From NCBI GenBank assembly GCA_963712165.1, contig CAVQGY010000002.1, positions 1,116,001 to 1,180,000 on the forward strand: 64,000 nucleotides of DNA. The letters are read 5' to 3'. This document shows, in pieces, positions 39,034-48,189 of the stretch (positions are counted from its first letter, which is position 1; each line of letters opens with the position of its first letter). The DNA is from B10-G9 sp963712165 (GTDB lineage: Bacteria; Chloroflexota; Anaerolineae; Anaerolineales; UBA11858). The position numbers and the translations under genes were made by a program. The notes under the pieces were generated by a model. That model was given only the letters and a program-made list of their open reading frames with translations. It was not told where the DNA came from and did no database searches.

Positions 39034-40115
39034 TGGAAGAATCATTTTTACCACCCCTGGAAGATCTACCTTTTGATGAGGTAGTCAACGCCCTTTTGGA
39101 TAAGGAAGAGGTGTTGGACCCCCTGTTCCTTTACCGCCTGTCAGATATCAGCCCGGAAGATCTATCTGCCTTGAAGACAATCTGGGGGGAGATCCACTTA
39201 GAACGGCGAAGAGGGTTGATCGAAGACCTAGAGGAGCTGACGGATACCAACAATCTACTTTCCTTTGAACCAGTCTTCAGGCTGGCGCTCAAAGATGTAG
39301 ATGAACAAGTTCGCTTTTTTGCCATTCGGGCGATCGAGATCTTTGACACGGATGACCTGATTCCCTATTTTCTGGCTGTTCTGAAAGAAGAGACCTCTCT
39401 GAATTTGCGGGCAGTGACCGCTTCGGTGTTAGGAAAATATATTTACAGGGGAGAGCTGGACAAGATCGGCAAAGATCAGCAGAAAGAGATTGAAGACCAT
39501 CTACTGGCTGTTCTGGATAGTGAAGATCCTGGAGAAGTGAGGCGCAGGGCTCTGGAGGCGATCAGCTATTCCTCTCGGGAGGAAATCCGGGACCAGATCC
39601 TCAAAGCCTACAAGAGTGAAGACGAGGATTGGATTGCCAGCTCTTTGTTTGCCATGGGCCGCTCCTATGACCTTGATTACTGCGATATGGTAGTGGATAA
39701 ACTTCAGCATACTTCTCCCAAGATCCGGCTGGAAGCAGTCCGGGCATGCGGCGAGTTGGTGATAGAGGATGCGGTGCCCATTATCCTGGATCTTCTCAAC
39801 GATTTGCCCGAAATCCGGGGCGCCGCCATTTGGACCTTATCCCAGATCGGTGGTGAAGATGTTGGTCAAGCTATCTACGAGCTGCTTGATGATGAGACCC
39901 CGGCTGAGGAAGAGGAACTTATCCAGCAGGCGCTGGAAAGACTGGATTTTCTCGATGAAGGGGTAGATCTGGCATTATTCAATCTCCCTTATGATGATGA
40001 CGAATACATCCTGGATGATTATGATTATGAACAGGATGACTATGATGATGATTTTGACAGCGATGATATCGGTCTGGATGACTTTGATCTGGATGATGAT
40101 CTCTGGATGGAATAG
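39033..40115 (+). CDS. HEAT-repeat protein with very acidic tail
   Basis: 360 residues. Repeated helical pairs from about 85 to 305 (DVDEQVRFFAIRAIEIF; DPGEVRRRALEAISY; SPKIRLEAVRACGEL; LPEIRGAAIWTLSQIGG) form a solenoid of about six HEAT repeats. The last about 45 residues are almost all Asp, Glu and Tyr (DDDEYILDDYDYEQDDYDDD), with few other residues. No TM. HEAT proteins are scaffolds; coupling to rseP suggests a partner role at the membrane. The tail could bind cations or basic proteins. Confidence 0.8.
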   Translation: MEESFLPPLEDLPFDEVVNALLDKEEVLDPLFLYRLSDISPEDLSALKTIWGEIHLERRRGLIEDLEELTDTNNLLSFEPVFRLALKDVDEQVRFFAIRAIEIFDTDDLIPYFLAVLKEETSLNLRAVTASVLGKYIYRGELDKIGKDQQKEIEDHLLAVLDSEDPGEVRRRALEAISYSSREEIRDQILKAYKSEDEDWIASSLFAMGRSYDLDYCDMVVDKLQHTSPKIRLEAVRACGELVIEDAVPIILDLLNDLPEIRGAAIWTLSQIGGEDVGQAIYELLDDETPAEEEELIQQALERLDFLDEGVDLALFNLPYDDDEYILDDYDYEQDDYDDDFDSDDIGLDDFDLDDDLWME

Positions 40116-40130
40116 GCAAGCAATATTCTT

Positions 40131-41381
40131 ATGCAATCTCAAACAGATCACAAAGGCAAAACCCAATCAATAATACTTATCTTGCTGGCCCTGATATTGG
40201 TCCTGGCTGGGCCGATCAGATCAACCATCTCGGCCCAAGAATCTGTCACTATTCTTGATCAGGGTGTGGATTTCAGTTTTGGGGATAGGATCACTTTCCG
40301 GCTGTCCTATGAGAGTGAAAACCCCGTTGAAAGCATCTCGCTGATAGTCCAGGCGCCTGGAGTGCCATCATTTGTCGGGGCAGTAGCCATGAATGGCGAT
40401 GGGGAAGGGGCCTTTGTGTATCTGGTATCGGATCGACCGCTGCCTGCGTTTTCCAGTATCAGCTATTCCTTTCAGTTTACTCTTGCCGATGGGATGCTGG
40501 TTTCCTCCCCGGTTTATCATTTCACCTATCTGGATAATCGTTATAATTGGCAAGAACTGATCGGCGAACCCTTTCGAATCTACTGGTATGAAGGGGAGAT
40601 CATGCTAGCCCAAGATGTTCTTGATGCTGCCAAAATGGGTCAGACAAAAACCCTTGACTTGCTCCAGCAGCCGCCGGATATGGAACCCATTGTGATCTTC
40701 ATCTACTCCTCAGAAGAGGACCTGCGGTCGACCCTGTCTTTTATCGGCCAAGACTGGGTCAGCGGTTATGCAGATCCTGCTCTGGGGTCTATCGTTGTCG
40801 CCCTGCCCCCTGCTGTAGATCAGCCGCTGGAGATCCAGCGCTTGGTACCTCATGAGGTAGCTCATATACTGCTCTACCGCTTTATGGGCGCGGAATTCGA
40901 TTATCTTCCTGCCTGGCTTAATGAAGGCATTGCATCCCAGATGGAGATCTATTCCCTGGCTGAGTACGATCTCGTCCTCGAACGAGCTCAAGAGGCGAGG
41001 GACCTGATCCCAATGAGCCATCTTTGCGAAGCGTTTCCATCTGATGACGAGCTGGCATTTCTGGCTTATGCACAGTCAGATTCCCTGGTAGAGTATATTC
41101 AGGACAAATACGGGCTCCCGGGCCTGCAATCCCTGATCTTCGCTTATGACCAGGGGGTTAGTTGTGAACGGGGAGTTGAGATGTCCCTTGGTTTAACTCT
41201 CCAGGAACTTGAACAAGATTGGCTGTTAAACCGTTTCAACCGGGTGACATTGATGACCTTGATCTACATACTCGCCGCAGTCCTGGTAGCCCTAATAATC
41301 GGACTTGGCTTGTTTATTTACTTTAAGGTGAGAGTGGATCCTGAAGAAGCGGACTGGAAAGAAGATGAACTCTACACCTGA
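40131..41381 (+). CDS. Membrane-anchored gluzincin (peptidase MA family)
   Basis: 416 residues. Signal peptide (about 12-35), a beta domain (about 40-135), then the zinc protease domain with HEVAH (241-245) and the third ligand Glu in WLNEGIA (E265). A C-terminal TM (about 375-398) with a short cytoplasmic tail anchors it facing outside. It is full length and active-site complete. It lies 15 nt after the HEAT gene. Substrate unknown. Confidence 0.85.
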   Translation: MQSQTDHKGKTQSIILILLALILVLAGPIRSTISAQESVTILDQGVDFSFGDRITFRLSYESENPVESISLIVQAPGVPSFVGAVAMNGDGEGAFVYLVSDRPLPAFSSISYSFQFTLADGMLVSSPVYHFTYLDNRYNWQELIGEPFRIYWYEGEIMLAQDVLDAAKMGQTKTLDLLQQPPDMEPIVIFIYSSEEDLRSTLSFIGQDWVSGYADPALGSIVVALPPAVDQPLEIQRLVPHEVAHILLYRFMGAEFDYLPAWLNEGIASQMEIYSLAEYDLVLERAQEARDLIPMSHLCEAFPSDDELAFLAYAQSDSLVEYIQDKYGLPGLQSLIFAYDQGVSCERGVEMSLGLTLQELEQDWLLNRFNRVTLMTLIYILAAVLVALIIGLGLFIYFKVRVDPEEADWKEDELYT

Positions 41382-41658
41382 GACACGCTTGCATGCCAGA
41401 GTGATCGGCAGGGTGCAGGGGGTTGGTTTCCGCTACTTTGTTTTAAGTGCAGCGACTGAGCTGGGCTTATCTGGTTGGGTTAGAAATCGCCGGGACGGTT
41501 CTGTGGAGGTCCTGGCTGAGGGGGATCTGGATCAGTTGAAAAAGCTGGTGGGCGCCCTTGAACGCGGCTCTCGATCGTCTGCTGTCAGGGAAGTGAAATC
41601 AAAACTGCAGCCAGCTACCGGTGAATTTGGTTCTTTTTATGTAAGCCCCACATTCTAA
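41365..41658 (+). CDS. acyP: Acylphosphatase
   Basis: 97 residues. Hydrolyses acyl phosphates such as acetyl phosphate or carbamoyl phosphate. The motif GRVQGVGFRYF holds the phosphate-binding R23, and GWVRNRRDGSVEV holds N41. It overlaps the protease gene by 17 nt in another frame. It ends 3 nt into the converging radC stop. Confidence 0.95.
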   Translation: MNSTPETRLHARVIGRVQGVGFRYFVLSAATELGLSGWVRNRRDGSVEVLAEGDLDQLKKLVGALERGSRSSAVREVKSKLQPATGEFGSFYVSPTF

Positions 41659-42362
41659 GACTCAGAAAAACCTAATCCGCGCCGGTTGAGGGAAATGAAC
41701 TTTCCCTGCCCGATGATCAAATGATCAAGCACCTGGATATCAAGCAGCTTGCCGGCTTCGATCATCACCTTTGTGATAGCAATATCGTCCGGACTGGGGG
41801 AAGGATCCCCGCTGGGATGGTTATGAATGACAATGATCGCGGCGGCATTTTCGCGGATGGCAGGCCGGAAGAGTTCGCCGACCCGTACCTGAGAAGAATT
41901 CAGGGAACCCTGATAGATGGTTTTGATGCCCAGGACGTGATTGCGGGTGTTCAGGAGGAGTACCCGGAGCTGTTCCTGATCCAGGGCGCTCATTTCATAT
42001 TGGACAAGATCGGCAGCATCCTCCGGGCTGTGCACTACAGGCCTGTCTATGCTGGTTTGGCTGGCCAGCCTCCGTCCCAGATCGATGGCTGCTTTGATCT
42101 GAGCAGCCTTGGCCTCTCCTATCCCGTGCTGGGCACGGATTTCAGCAAAGCTCGCCCTTTGCAGACCTGCCAGCCCGTTGAATTCACGCAGCAGCCGCTG
42201 TCCGATCTGGATGGCGTTCTCCCCCTCCACACCAACCCGCAGCAGGATCGCAAGCAGCTCAGCTGTGCTCAGCACATTGGCGCCCATTTTGGCCAAACGC
42301 TCTCGGGGCCTCTCTAGGATTTGAATATCCTTGATCCTGGAATTTGTAGATGAACTTTCCAT
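41655..42362 (-). CDS. radC: RadC-family JAB/MPN protein
   Basis: 235 residues from the ATG at 42362, with GGAGGGG before it. The helix-hairpin-helix part (LQRASFAEIRAQHGIGEAKA) is followed by the JAMM metal motif HNHPSGDPSPSPDD with the usual upstream Glu. Despite the name, a DNA repair role is doubtful in the literature; the family may be a metal-dependent nuclease or protease. Convergent with acyP, stops overlapping by 4 nt. Confidence 0.93.
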   Translation of the reverse strand: MESSSTNSRIKDIQILERPRERLAKMGANVLSTAELLAILLRVGVEGENAIQIGQRLLREFNGLAGLQRASFAEIRAQHGIGEAKAAQIKAAIDLGRRLASQTSIDRPVVHSPEDAADLVQYEMSALDQEQLRVLLLNTRNHVLGIKTIYQGSLNSSQVRVGELFRPAIRENAAAIIVIHNHPSGDPSPSPDDIAITKVMIEAGKLLDIQVLDHLIIGQGKFISLNRRGLGFSES

Positions 42363-42491
42363 ATCCCCCTCCAATATTTAATCTGTGTTCTTTATACAAA
42401 AGATTAGCTGGAAGGACAAGGGAATAGGGAGAATTTCCCCTGGTATGTCTGAGATTGAAATAAGGTATAATCGGAACCGAGGAGGCCTTAA

Positions 42492-43082
42492 ATGAGTTTC
42501 AATCCCGGGTTCCTGAGCAATTTCCTTCTGGTCGCGACCGCATTAGGTGCTGCCTTCCTGGCAGCTCTCTGGCTGAGTTTGATCGTCTGGACGTATCGTG
42601 ACATCCGCAATCGAGTCCGTGATCCGCTGATACGGATCCTGGCTGCCCTCCTTGTTGCAGTTCTGTTTCTCCCTGGGATTGTCGTTTATTTGATCTTGCG
42701 ACCTCAACAGACCATGGAGGAAGAATACCAGCACATGCTGGAAGAAGAAGCACTTCTGCAGGCCATCGAGGAACGAACTGCCTGCCCCGGCTGTGGCCGC
42801 CACACTGCAGATGATTGGATGATCTGTCCCAACTGTTATACAAAGTTGATGAAACCCTGCCATGCCTGCGGAAGACTGATGAAACTTCCCTGGAGCTTGT
42901 GCCCTTACTGCGGAACACCTGAACCAGGCAAGCGTATAGAGGATTTGACTGTAACCCAGGCTGCTAGGTCAGTTGAGATCCAGGAAGAGGATGATGAATG
43001 GGAAGAAGTAGCGGACGAGATGGAAGAAGATACCCACGAGTTGGATGATCTCTCGGACGAAGATTTGATCAGTAAATTATAG
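42492..43082 (+). CDS. Zinc-ribbon membrane protein with acidic tail
   Basis: 196 residues. Two TM helices (about 10-35, 48-68), then a double zinc ribbon (about 97-145) with Cys pairs CPGC, CPNC, CHAC and CPYC, and a Glu/Asp-rich C-terminus (about 165-196). Such proteins are common in Chloroflexota and of unknown role. GAGGAGG precedes the ATG; a TATAAT lies at 42466-42471. Confidence 0.8.
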   Translation: MSFNPGFLSNFLLVATALGAAFLAALWLSLIVWTYRDIRNRVRDPLIRILAALLVAVLFLPGIVVYLILRPQQTMEEEYQHMLEEEALLQAIEERTACPGCGRHTADDWMICPNCYTKLMKPCHACGRLMKLPWSLCPYCGTPEPGKRIEDLTVTQAARSVEIQEEDDEWEEVADEMEEDTHELDDLSDEDLISKL

Positions 43083-43098
43083 ATACTCCGTCTCTTTT

Positions 43099-43138
43099 AA
43101 TAGACCAGGTCTCTTAAAGAGACCTGGTCTATTTTTTT
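43099..43138. terminator. Strong hairpin terminator between convergent genes
   Basis: 17-bp arms AATAGACCAGGTCTCTT / AAGAGACCTGGTCTATT around one A, followed by T-run on the plus strand. The apex matches the hairpins elsewhere, but this one keeps a U-tract. Confidence 0.85.
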
Positions 43139-43149
43139 AAACTTACCTT

Positions 43150-44439
43150 CTATTTCTTGAAAGGCTTCCAGCCGGCATATTCTGCCATATCTCCCAGAGA
43201 TTCTTCGATGCGCAGCAGCTGGTTGTACTTGGCGACCCGGTCTGAGCGGGCGGGGGCACCGGTTTTGATCTGTCCGGTGTTGAGCGCCACAGCCAGGTCA
43301 GAGATAGTGCTGTCCTCGGTTTCTCCTGAACGGTGGGATGTGACCGCAGTCCAACCGGCCCGATGGCAAGCCTCGACTGATTCGATGGTTTCGGTCAGAC
43401 TTCCAATCTGGTTGACCTTAACCAGCAGTGAGTTGGCGGCCTTTTCCCGGATGCCCTTGCGGACACGCTCCGGGTTGGTCACCAGCAGGTCATCGCCGAC
43501 GATCTGGATCTTATGACCCATTTCTTTCACCATCAATTTCCAACCTTCCCAATCATCCTGGGCCAGGCCGTCCTCGATGGAAACAATGGGATATTTCTCT
43601 ACCCAATCCCCCCAGAAGGCAACCATCTCCTTGCTGGTGAGTTTCTTGCCCTCGGTACGCAGGTTATAAAGGCCGGTTTCCTCCTCGTAGAATTCTGAGG
43701 CGGCTGGATCAAGCGCTATGGCGATATCCTCGCCAGGTTTGTAGCCGGCTTTCTCGATAGCTTCGAGGATGATCTCCACTGCTTCAGCGTTAGATCCAAG
43801 GGCAGGGGCGTATCCGCCCTCATCGCCAACAAGAGTGGCATAGTTGTGGGATTTAAGCACGGTTTTTAGAGTGTGATAGATTTCCGTTCCCCAGCGGAGC
43901 CCTTCCGAATAAGTTGGTGCCCCCAGGGGCATGATCATAAATTCCTGGGCGTCAGTAGACTGCCAATCCGTGTGTTCACCGCCGTTAAGGATATTCATCA
44001 TCGGAGATGGCAGAATGTGGGCGTAGATACCGCCGATGTATTGATAAAGGGGTAATTCCAGGGAGGCGGCTGCCGCTTTTGCTACTGCCAGGCTGGTCCC
44101 CAGGATTGCGTTAGCCCCTAGTTTGGATTTATTGGGTGTGCCATCCAAGTCCAGCAATATGCTGTCGATGGCTATCTGCCGGGTAGCATCCTCGCCGGCC
44201 AAAGCGTCAAAGATCTTGCTGTTGATATTCTTTACAGCCTTGTACACGCTTTTTCCGAGGAACTTGCTTTTATCGCCGTCTCGAAGCTCAAGAGCTTCAT
44301 GGATACCGGTAGACGCGCCCGAGGGAACAATAGCACGGCCAAGGCTGCCGTCTACCAACCGCACATCCACCTCTACCGTAGGATTGCCGCGTGAGTCCAG
44401 AACCTGCCGTCCGACTATCTGATCGATTTTTGTATACAT
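43150..44439 (-). CDS. eno: Enolase
   Basis: 429 residues, standard length. Glycolytic 2-phosphoglycerate to phosphoenolpyruvate. N-terminus QIVGRQVLDSRGNPTVEVDV, GANAILGTSLAVAKAAA, catalytic Glu region GDEGGYAP, metal Asp in VSIEDGLAQDDWEG and the signature LLVKVNQIGSLTET, then SHRSGETED. No defect seen. It is 88 nt downstream of pyrG. Confidence 0.97.
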   Translation of the reverse strand: MYTKIDQIVGRQVLDSRGNPTVEVDVRLVDGSLGRAIVPSGASTGIHEALELRDGDKSKFLGKSVYKAVKNINSKIFDALAGEDATRQIAIDSILLDLDGTPNKSKLGANAILGTSLAVAKAAAASLELPLYQYIGGIYAHILPSPMMNILNGGEHTDWQSTDAQEFMIMPLGAPTYSEGLRWGTEIYHTLKTVLKSHNYATLVGDEGGYAPALGSNAEAVEIILEAIEKAGYKPGEDIAIALDPAASEFYEEETGLYNLRTEGKKLTSKEMVAFWGDWVEKYPIVSIEDGLAQDDWEGWKLMVKEMGHKIQIVGDDLLVTNPERVRKGIREKAANSLLVKVNQIGSLTETIESVEACHRAGWTAVTSHRSGETEDSTISDLAVALNTGQIKTGAPARSDRVAKYNQLLRIEESLGDMAEYAGWKPFKK

Positions 44440-44527
44440 GTTTTACTCCGGGATTTTATGAGTGATACCGCGCCTATTGTAGCCTATCAGGCGTGATTAA
44501 TAAATACCCAAATCGCTTGGAAGACTA

Positions 44528-46135
44528 CTACTGGAGGTTATCGACTGCAGCCTGGATGAAGGCCATGAATAGTGGATGAGCCCGATAGGGCCGGGATAAG
44601 AATTCAGGGTGGAATTGTGTGCCCAGCATGAAGGGGTGATCCTTCATTTCGGCTATTTCCACTAACCGCTCATCCGGTGATAATCCTGAGAAGATCATGC
44701 CTGCCTCTCCCAGCGCTTTCCGGTAAAAATTGCAGAATTCATAGCGGTGGCGATGGCGCTCCTGGACGACTTCAGCATGATAAGCTTGGGAAGCAATACT
44801 TCCCTTTTGTAGATGGCAGGGATAAACGCCCAGGCGCATGGTGCCGCCCTTATCGATGATATCCCGTTGATCTGGCATGAGGTCAATGACTGGATATTTT
44901 GTGTCTGGGTTGAATTCGGTTGAGTTGGCGGTATCATCACCAAAATGGTGCCTGGCGAGTTCAACAACCATCAATTGCATACCCAGGCACAAGCCCAGGT
45001 AGGGGATATTATTTTCCCGGGCATAGCGGATTGCCCGGATCTTGCCTTCGATTCCCCTCTCGCCAAAACCTCCCGGGACCAGGATGCCGGCATATTTCTT
45101 CAAGCAGGACGAGTCCGCATCTCCTTCCAGGCTGGTGGAGTGGATCCAATCGATCTCCAATTCCACTTCATTAGCCAGTGCTGCGTGCTGGAGCGCTTCC
45201 CGGACAGACATATATGCATCCAGCAGTTCTACGTATTTGCCTACCACAGCGATGGGTATCTTTTCCTTCTCACAGCGAAGCCCGGCGACCATTTTCCTCC
45301 AGGCTGACCAATCGGGTTTTTGGCGCTCCCGGATTTCGATCTTCTTAAAGATATAATCGCCCACCCCGGCGTCTTCCAGGATCAGGGGGATGTTGTAGAG
45401 AGTATCGGTGGTCTCCATGGACACCACCGCTTCCTTTTTCACATCACAGAACCGGGCGATCTTATCTCGAAGCTCCTCCGGGACTGGATGGTCTGATCGG
45501 GCTATGATCATATCGGGAGAGATGCCGATGGAGCGCAGCTCCCGGACCGAGTGCTGGGTCGGTTTGGTTTTCAATTCCCCTGTTGCACCGATATGAGGAA
45601 GCCAGGTGACATGGATATAAAAGCTGTGTTCTCTGCCGATATCGCCCCTCATCTGTCGCAAAGCTTCCAGGAAGGGCAAAGACTCAATATCACCTACTGT
45701 GCCGCCTACTTCCACCAGCACGATTTCTGCCCCTGTTTTTTCAGGTACCTGGCAGATACGCTCTTTGATGACATCCGTGATGTGGGGAATGACCTGAATG
45801 GTTCCTCCCAGATAATCACCCCTGCGCTCGCGACTAATGACATCTTCGTAGACCTGGCCAGTGGTCACATTGCAGATTCGATTGAGATTAGTGTCGATAA
45901 AACGCTCATAGTGGCCCAGGTCCAGATCGGTTTCGGCGCCATCTTCGAGGACGAATACCTCTCCATGTTGGTAGGGACTCATTGTGCCAGGGTCAACATT
46001 GATATAGGGGTCCAGTTTCTGGATTGCTACCTGATAACCGCGTTCTTTCAACAATCTGCCTAATGCAGCAGCTGTAACCCCTTTGCCAACCGAACTCAGC
46101 ACGCCCCCGGTTAAGAAGATATATTTGGTTTTCAT
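44528..46135 (-). CDS. pyrG: CTP synthase
   Basis: 535 residues. UTP + Gln + ATP to CTP. The synthetase domain starts KYIFLTGGVLSSVGKGVTAA; GATase class I domain has LGLCLGMQ with the catalytic Cys and the end FHPEF with His-Glu. Complete. Confidence 0.97.
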   Translation of the reverse strand: MKTKYIFLTGGVLSSVGKGVTAAALGRLLKERGYQVAIQKLDPYINVDPGTMSPYQHGEVFVLEDGAETDLDLGHYERFIDTNLNRICNVTTGQVYEDVISRERRGDYLGGTIQVIPHITDVIKERICQVPEKTGAEIVLVEVGGTVGDIESLPFLEALRQMRGDIGREHSFYIHVTWLPHIGATGELKTKPTQHSVRELRSIGISPDMIIARSDHPVPEELRDKIARFCDVKKEAVVSMETTDTLYNIPLILEDAGVGDYIFKKIEIRERQKPDWSAWRKMVAGLRCEKEKIPIAVVGKYVELLDAYMSVREALQHAALANEVELEIDWIHSTSLEGDADSSCLKKYAGILVPGGFGERGIEGKIRAIRYARENNIPYLGLCLGMQLMVVELARHHFGDDTANSTEFNPDTKYPVIDLMPDQRDIIDKGGTMRLGVYPCHLQKGSIASQAYHAEVVQERHRHRYEFCNFYRKALGEAGMIFSGLSPDERLVEIAEMKDHPFMLGTQFHPEFLSRPYRAHPLFMAFIQAAVDNLQ

Positions 46136-46184
46136 GGATAACCCCAGGTTTTGTTTCGCTGACTAACCCTTATTTAAGTGGAGA

Positions 46185-46213
46185 GGGGAGGACCTTGTCT
46201 AACAGTCCTCCCC
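46185..46213. terminator. GC-rich hairpin
   Basis: GGGGAGGAC (46185-46193) pairs perfectly with GTCCTCCCC (46205-46213), loop of 11. It is 32 nt beyond the stop of the roadblock gene at 46245 and upstream of pyrG. It could end the roadblock transcript; the U-tract is poor. Confidence 0.55.
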
Positions 46214-46244
46214 GCGGTATCGTTTCGTTTTTTTTGAATGTACA

Positions 46245-46619
46245 TCAGTTTATCAATTTAGCCAAATCGTCTGCGGCTCGACGCATTTCCAGGAATACCA
46301 ATCCTAGCTTTGCCTTTTCTTGGGCCAGGGCAGTTAAGACTGCCTCTGTCCCGATGGCGGAGAGGATCACGTAGCCGTCATCCCCATGGATATATACCTG
46401 ATCCAACGCGCCCCGGTTGAGTTCCGTGGCGATACGTTCACCCAGGCTGAGCATAGCTGCGGACATTGCTGAAACCCGGTCCTCTTCCACATCAGTGGGC
46501 AGTGCGGAGGCGATGGTTAATCCGTCTACTGACACAACTGCTGAGGCTTCAATTTCTGGAGTAGCGGCCTGCATTTCCCTCAGCCGCTTGACCATATCCT
46601 CTGCTCTTGATCCTGCCAT
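46245..46619 (-). CDS. Roadblock/LC7-domain protein
   Basis: 124 residues. Full roadblock fold: MVKRLREMQAATPEIEASAVVSVDGLTIAS, LGERIATELNRGALDQVYIHGDDGYVILSAIG, LGLVFLEMRRAADDL. The family includes MglB, which acts on small Ras-like GTPases. No MglA-type GTPase lies beside it; alone in its unit. Likely a dimeric regulator of a GTPase elsewhere. Confidence 0.88.
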   Translation of the reverse strand: MAGSRAEDMVKRLREMQAATPEIEASAVVSVDGLTIASALPTDVEEDRVSAMSAAMLSLGERIATELNRGALDQVYIHGDDGYVILSAIGTEAVLTALAQEKAKLGLVFLEMRRAADDLAKLIN

Positions 46620-46776
46620 AGACCCAACTCCTTCGGCAATTCTCTTTTGAGTTTACCATATTTTTGGCAGACTCTCTGTTCTCAAGTTTATGCCTAACAG
46701 GGTCGTAAACTTGGCCAGTTTACAAAGAAGGATGCGTTTTATCCTATTCTTCTCACATCTAGCAGGGAGATCATTC

Positions 46777-47718
46777 TCACTTTCTGTAGATTACATAGAT
46801 ATCCGCTTCGATCATTTTATCGTTTTCATAATAGTGGTGCGTGAAGTAGACGTTTCCGGCGTTGTCGATGGTTGCCTCACCAGCCAGGGTAGAAACGATC
46901 TCCACCGGCTCTTGCCAGACACCATCCACTTTTACTGAGCGCCAGAGGCCATAGTTCTTTGAAATCCAGAGTTCGTTCTCCTGGGGATTCAAAGCCGGCC
47001 AGCCCTCATCGTATTGGCTGTTGACATTCTCGAGGTTTACGGGGGGTTGCCAGACACCGTCTACCCTTTCTGACATCCAGATATCCAAACCTCCCACCCC
47101 TCCCGGTCTGTAGGAATGAAAATAAAGCTGTTTCCCGTCATTAGATATATGTAGTTCTCCGACTTCATAGGCCGGATCGAAATCATCCAGTTTTGCGTTA
47201 GACCAGCCATCTTTCTGGATCTCTGCGGTGAACCAGTGCAGACCTTCATACTCTTGCCTGACGCCGCAGATCCAGACTTTATTTCCCTGGAAGAAACCGC
47301 AGCCATCCAGATGTGGTTGGCCAGGCTCAAGAAGCCAAACTCGTTCTGGAGGTCCCCAACCGTCAGCGGTTTTTTGAAATTGATAGATCCCTGTGACAAG
47401 GTCCTGGGATTGCTCGATCACGTCCATGCGGTTGTTGGGAGTGAACCAGACATACAGGGTGTTTCCATCTGGAAGAATGAAGGCGGAATCTTCAGCGCCC
47501 CGGGTGTTGACAGGGTAAGGCAGTGGAACTGGCCCCTCAAATTCATCGGAAAGAAGGACCGGGGGCAGGCTGTCATTCTCTGGTGACATCTTGACTGCCC
47601 TTTCCGGAATCAGTTCTTCCCGATCCGGGATGGGTACAGGTTCCTGCCCACAACCTGCCAGGAGCAAAGTGAATAGAATAAGACCTGACAAGACACCAAT
47701 ACCTGTTCTCTTATCCAT
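46777..47718 (-). CDS. Lipoprotein with beta-propeller (PD40-like) repeats
   Basis: 313 residues. Lipobox LAG-C (residue 23). WD40-like PD40 motifs recur: ISNDGKQLYFHSYRPGGVGGLDIWMSER and LNPQENELWISKNYGLWRS, as in TolB-like propellers. It would sit on the outside as a binding protein. AAGGAAGGG precedes the ATG. Confidence 0.75.
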   Translation of the reverse strand: MDKRTGIGVLSGLILFTLLLAGCGQEPVPIPDREELIPERAVKMSPENDSLPPVLLSDEFEGPVPLPYPVNTRGAEDSAFILPDGNTLYVWFTPNNRMDVIEQSQDLVTGIYQFQKTADGWGPPERVWLLEPGQPHLDGCGFFQGNKVWICGVRQEYEGLHWFTAEIQKDGWSNAKLDDFDPAYEVGELHISNDGKQLYFHSYRPGGVGGLDIWMSERVDGVWQPPVNLENVNSQYDEGWPALNPQENELWISKNYGLWRSVKVDGVWQEPVEIVSTLAGEATIDNAGNVYFTHHYYENDKMIEADIYVIYRK

Positions 47719-48189
47719 TTACCCTTCCTTTCTACTGAGGTGCAGCCAGGAACCCTACTATATTGCTGTTCATGAAACCTATCTGGTCAGATGATGCCCT
47801 TCTAGCTAAACCGTCCAGGGGCTCACCGATCAACGCTTTTAGTTATCGTACACCACAAAACCTCTTTATAAAGTACTTATTTTGGCCTAGTCGTGTTAAT
47901 TCTACAGGAAAGGGCCAGTCTAAGTTGCAGTTATTCCCTTTGGCTGGATTATTTGGCTCTCCCCATGCAGGGGATAACTAGAGAAGTATGCCATTCGGGT
48001 TAGATGGGATTTCTGGTCTATAATTAGATTAATGGGACGGCCGGTTCGTACAGCTCCTCTTATTACCAGATCGGTGGAACCCAGGCTGTACGGTTGCCCA
48101 GTTAGTTATTGTTTTCATGCCATTTCAGCCCTGCCCGAACAGTATCAAAGCACTGATCTAATGGAGTTCTTACTGGATGGAGGTGTGTG
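47719..48189. other. Long intergenic region without supported gene
   Basis: 471 nt between divergent genes. It contains a TATAAT (48019-48024) without a clear -35, a hairpin-like CCCCATGCAGGGG (47962-47974), and possible promoters for both sides. Short frames here show no start signal or family pattern. An untranslated RNA cannot be excluded. Confidence 0.4.

Noticed and set aside
47763..47981. 72-residue frame in the long gap at 47719-48189
   Set aside because: No Shine-Dalgarno or family pattern; the start is arbitrary.
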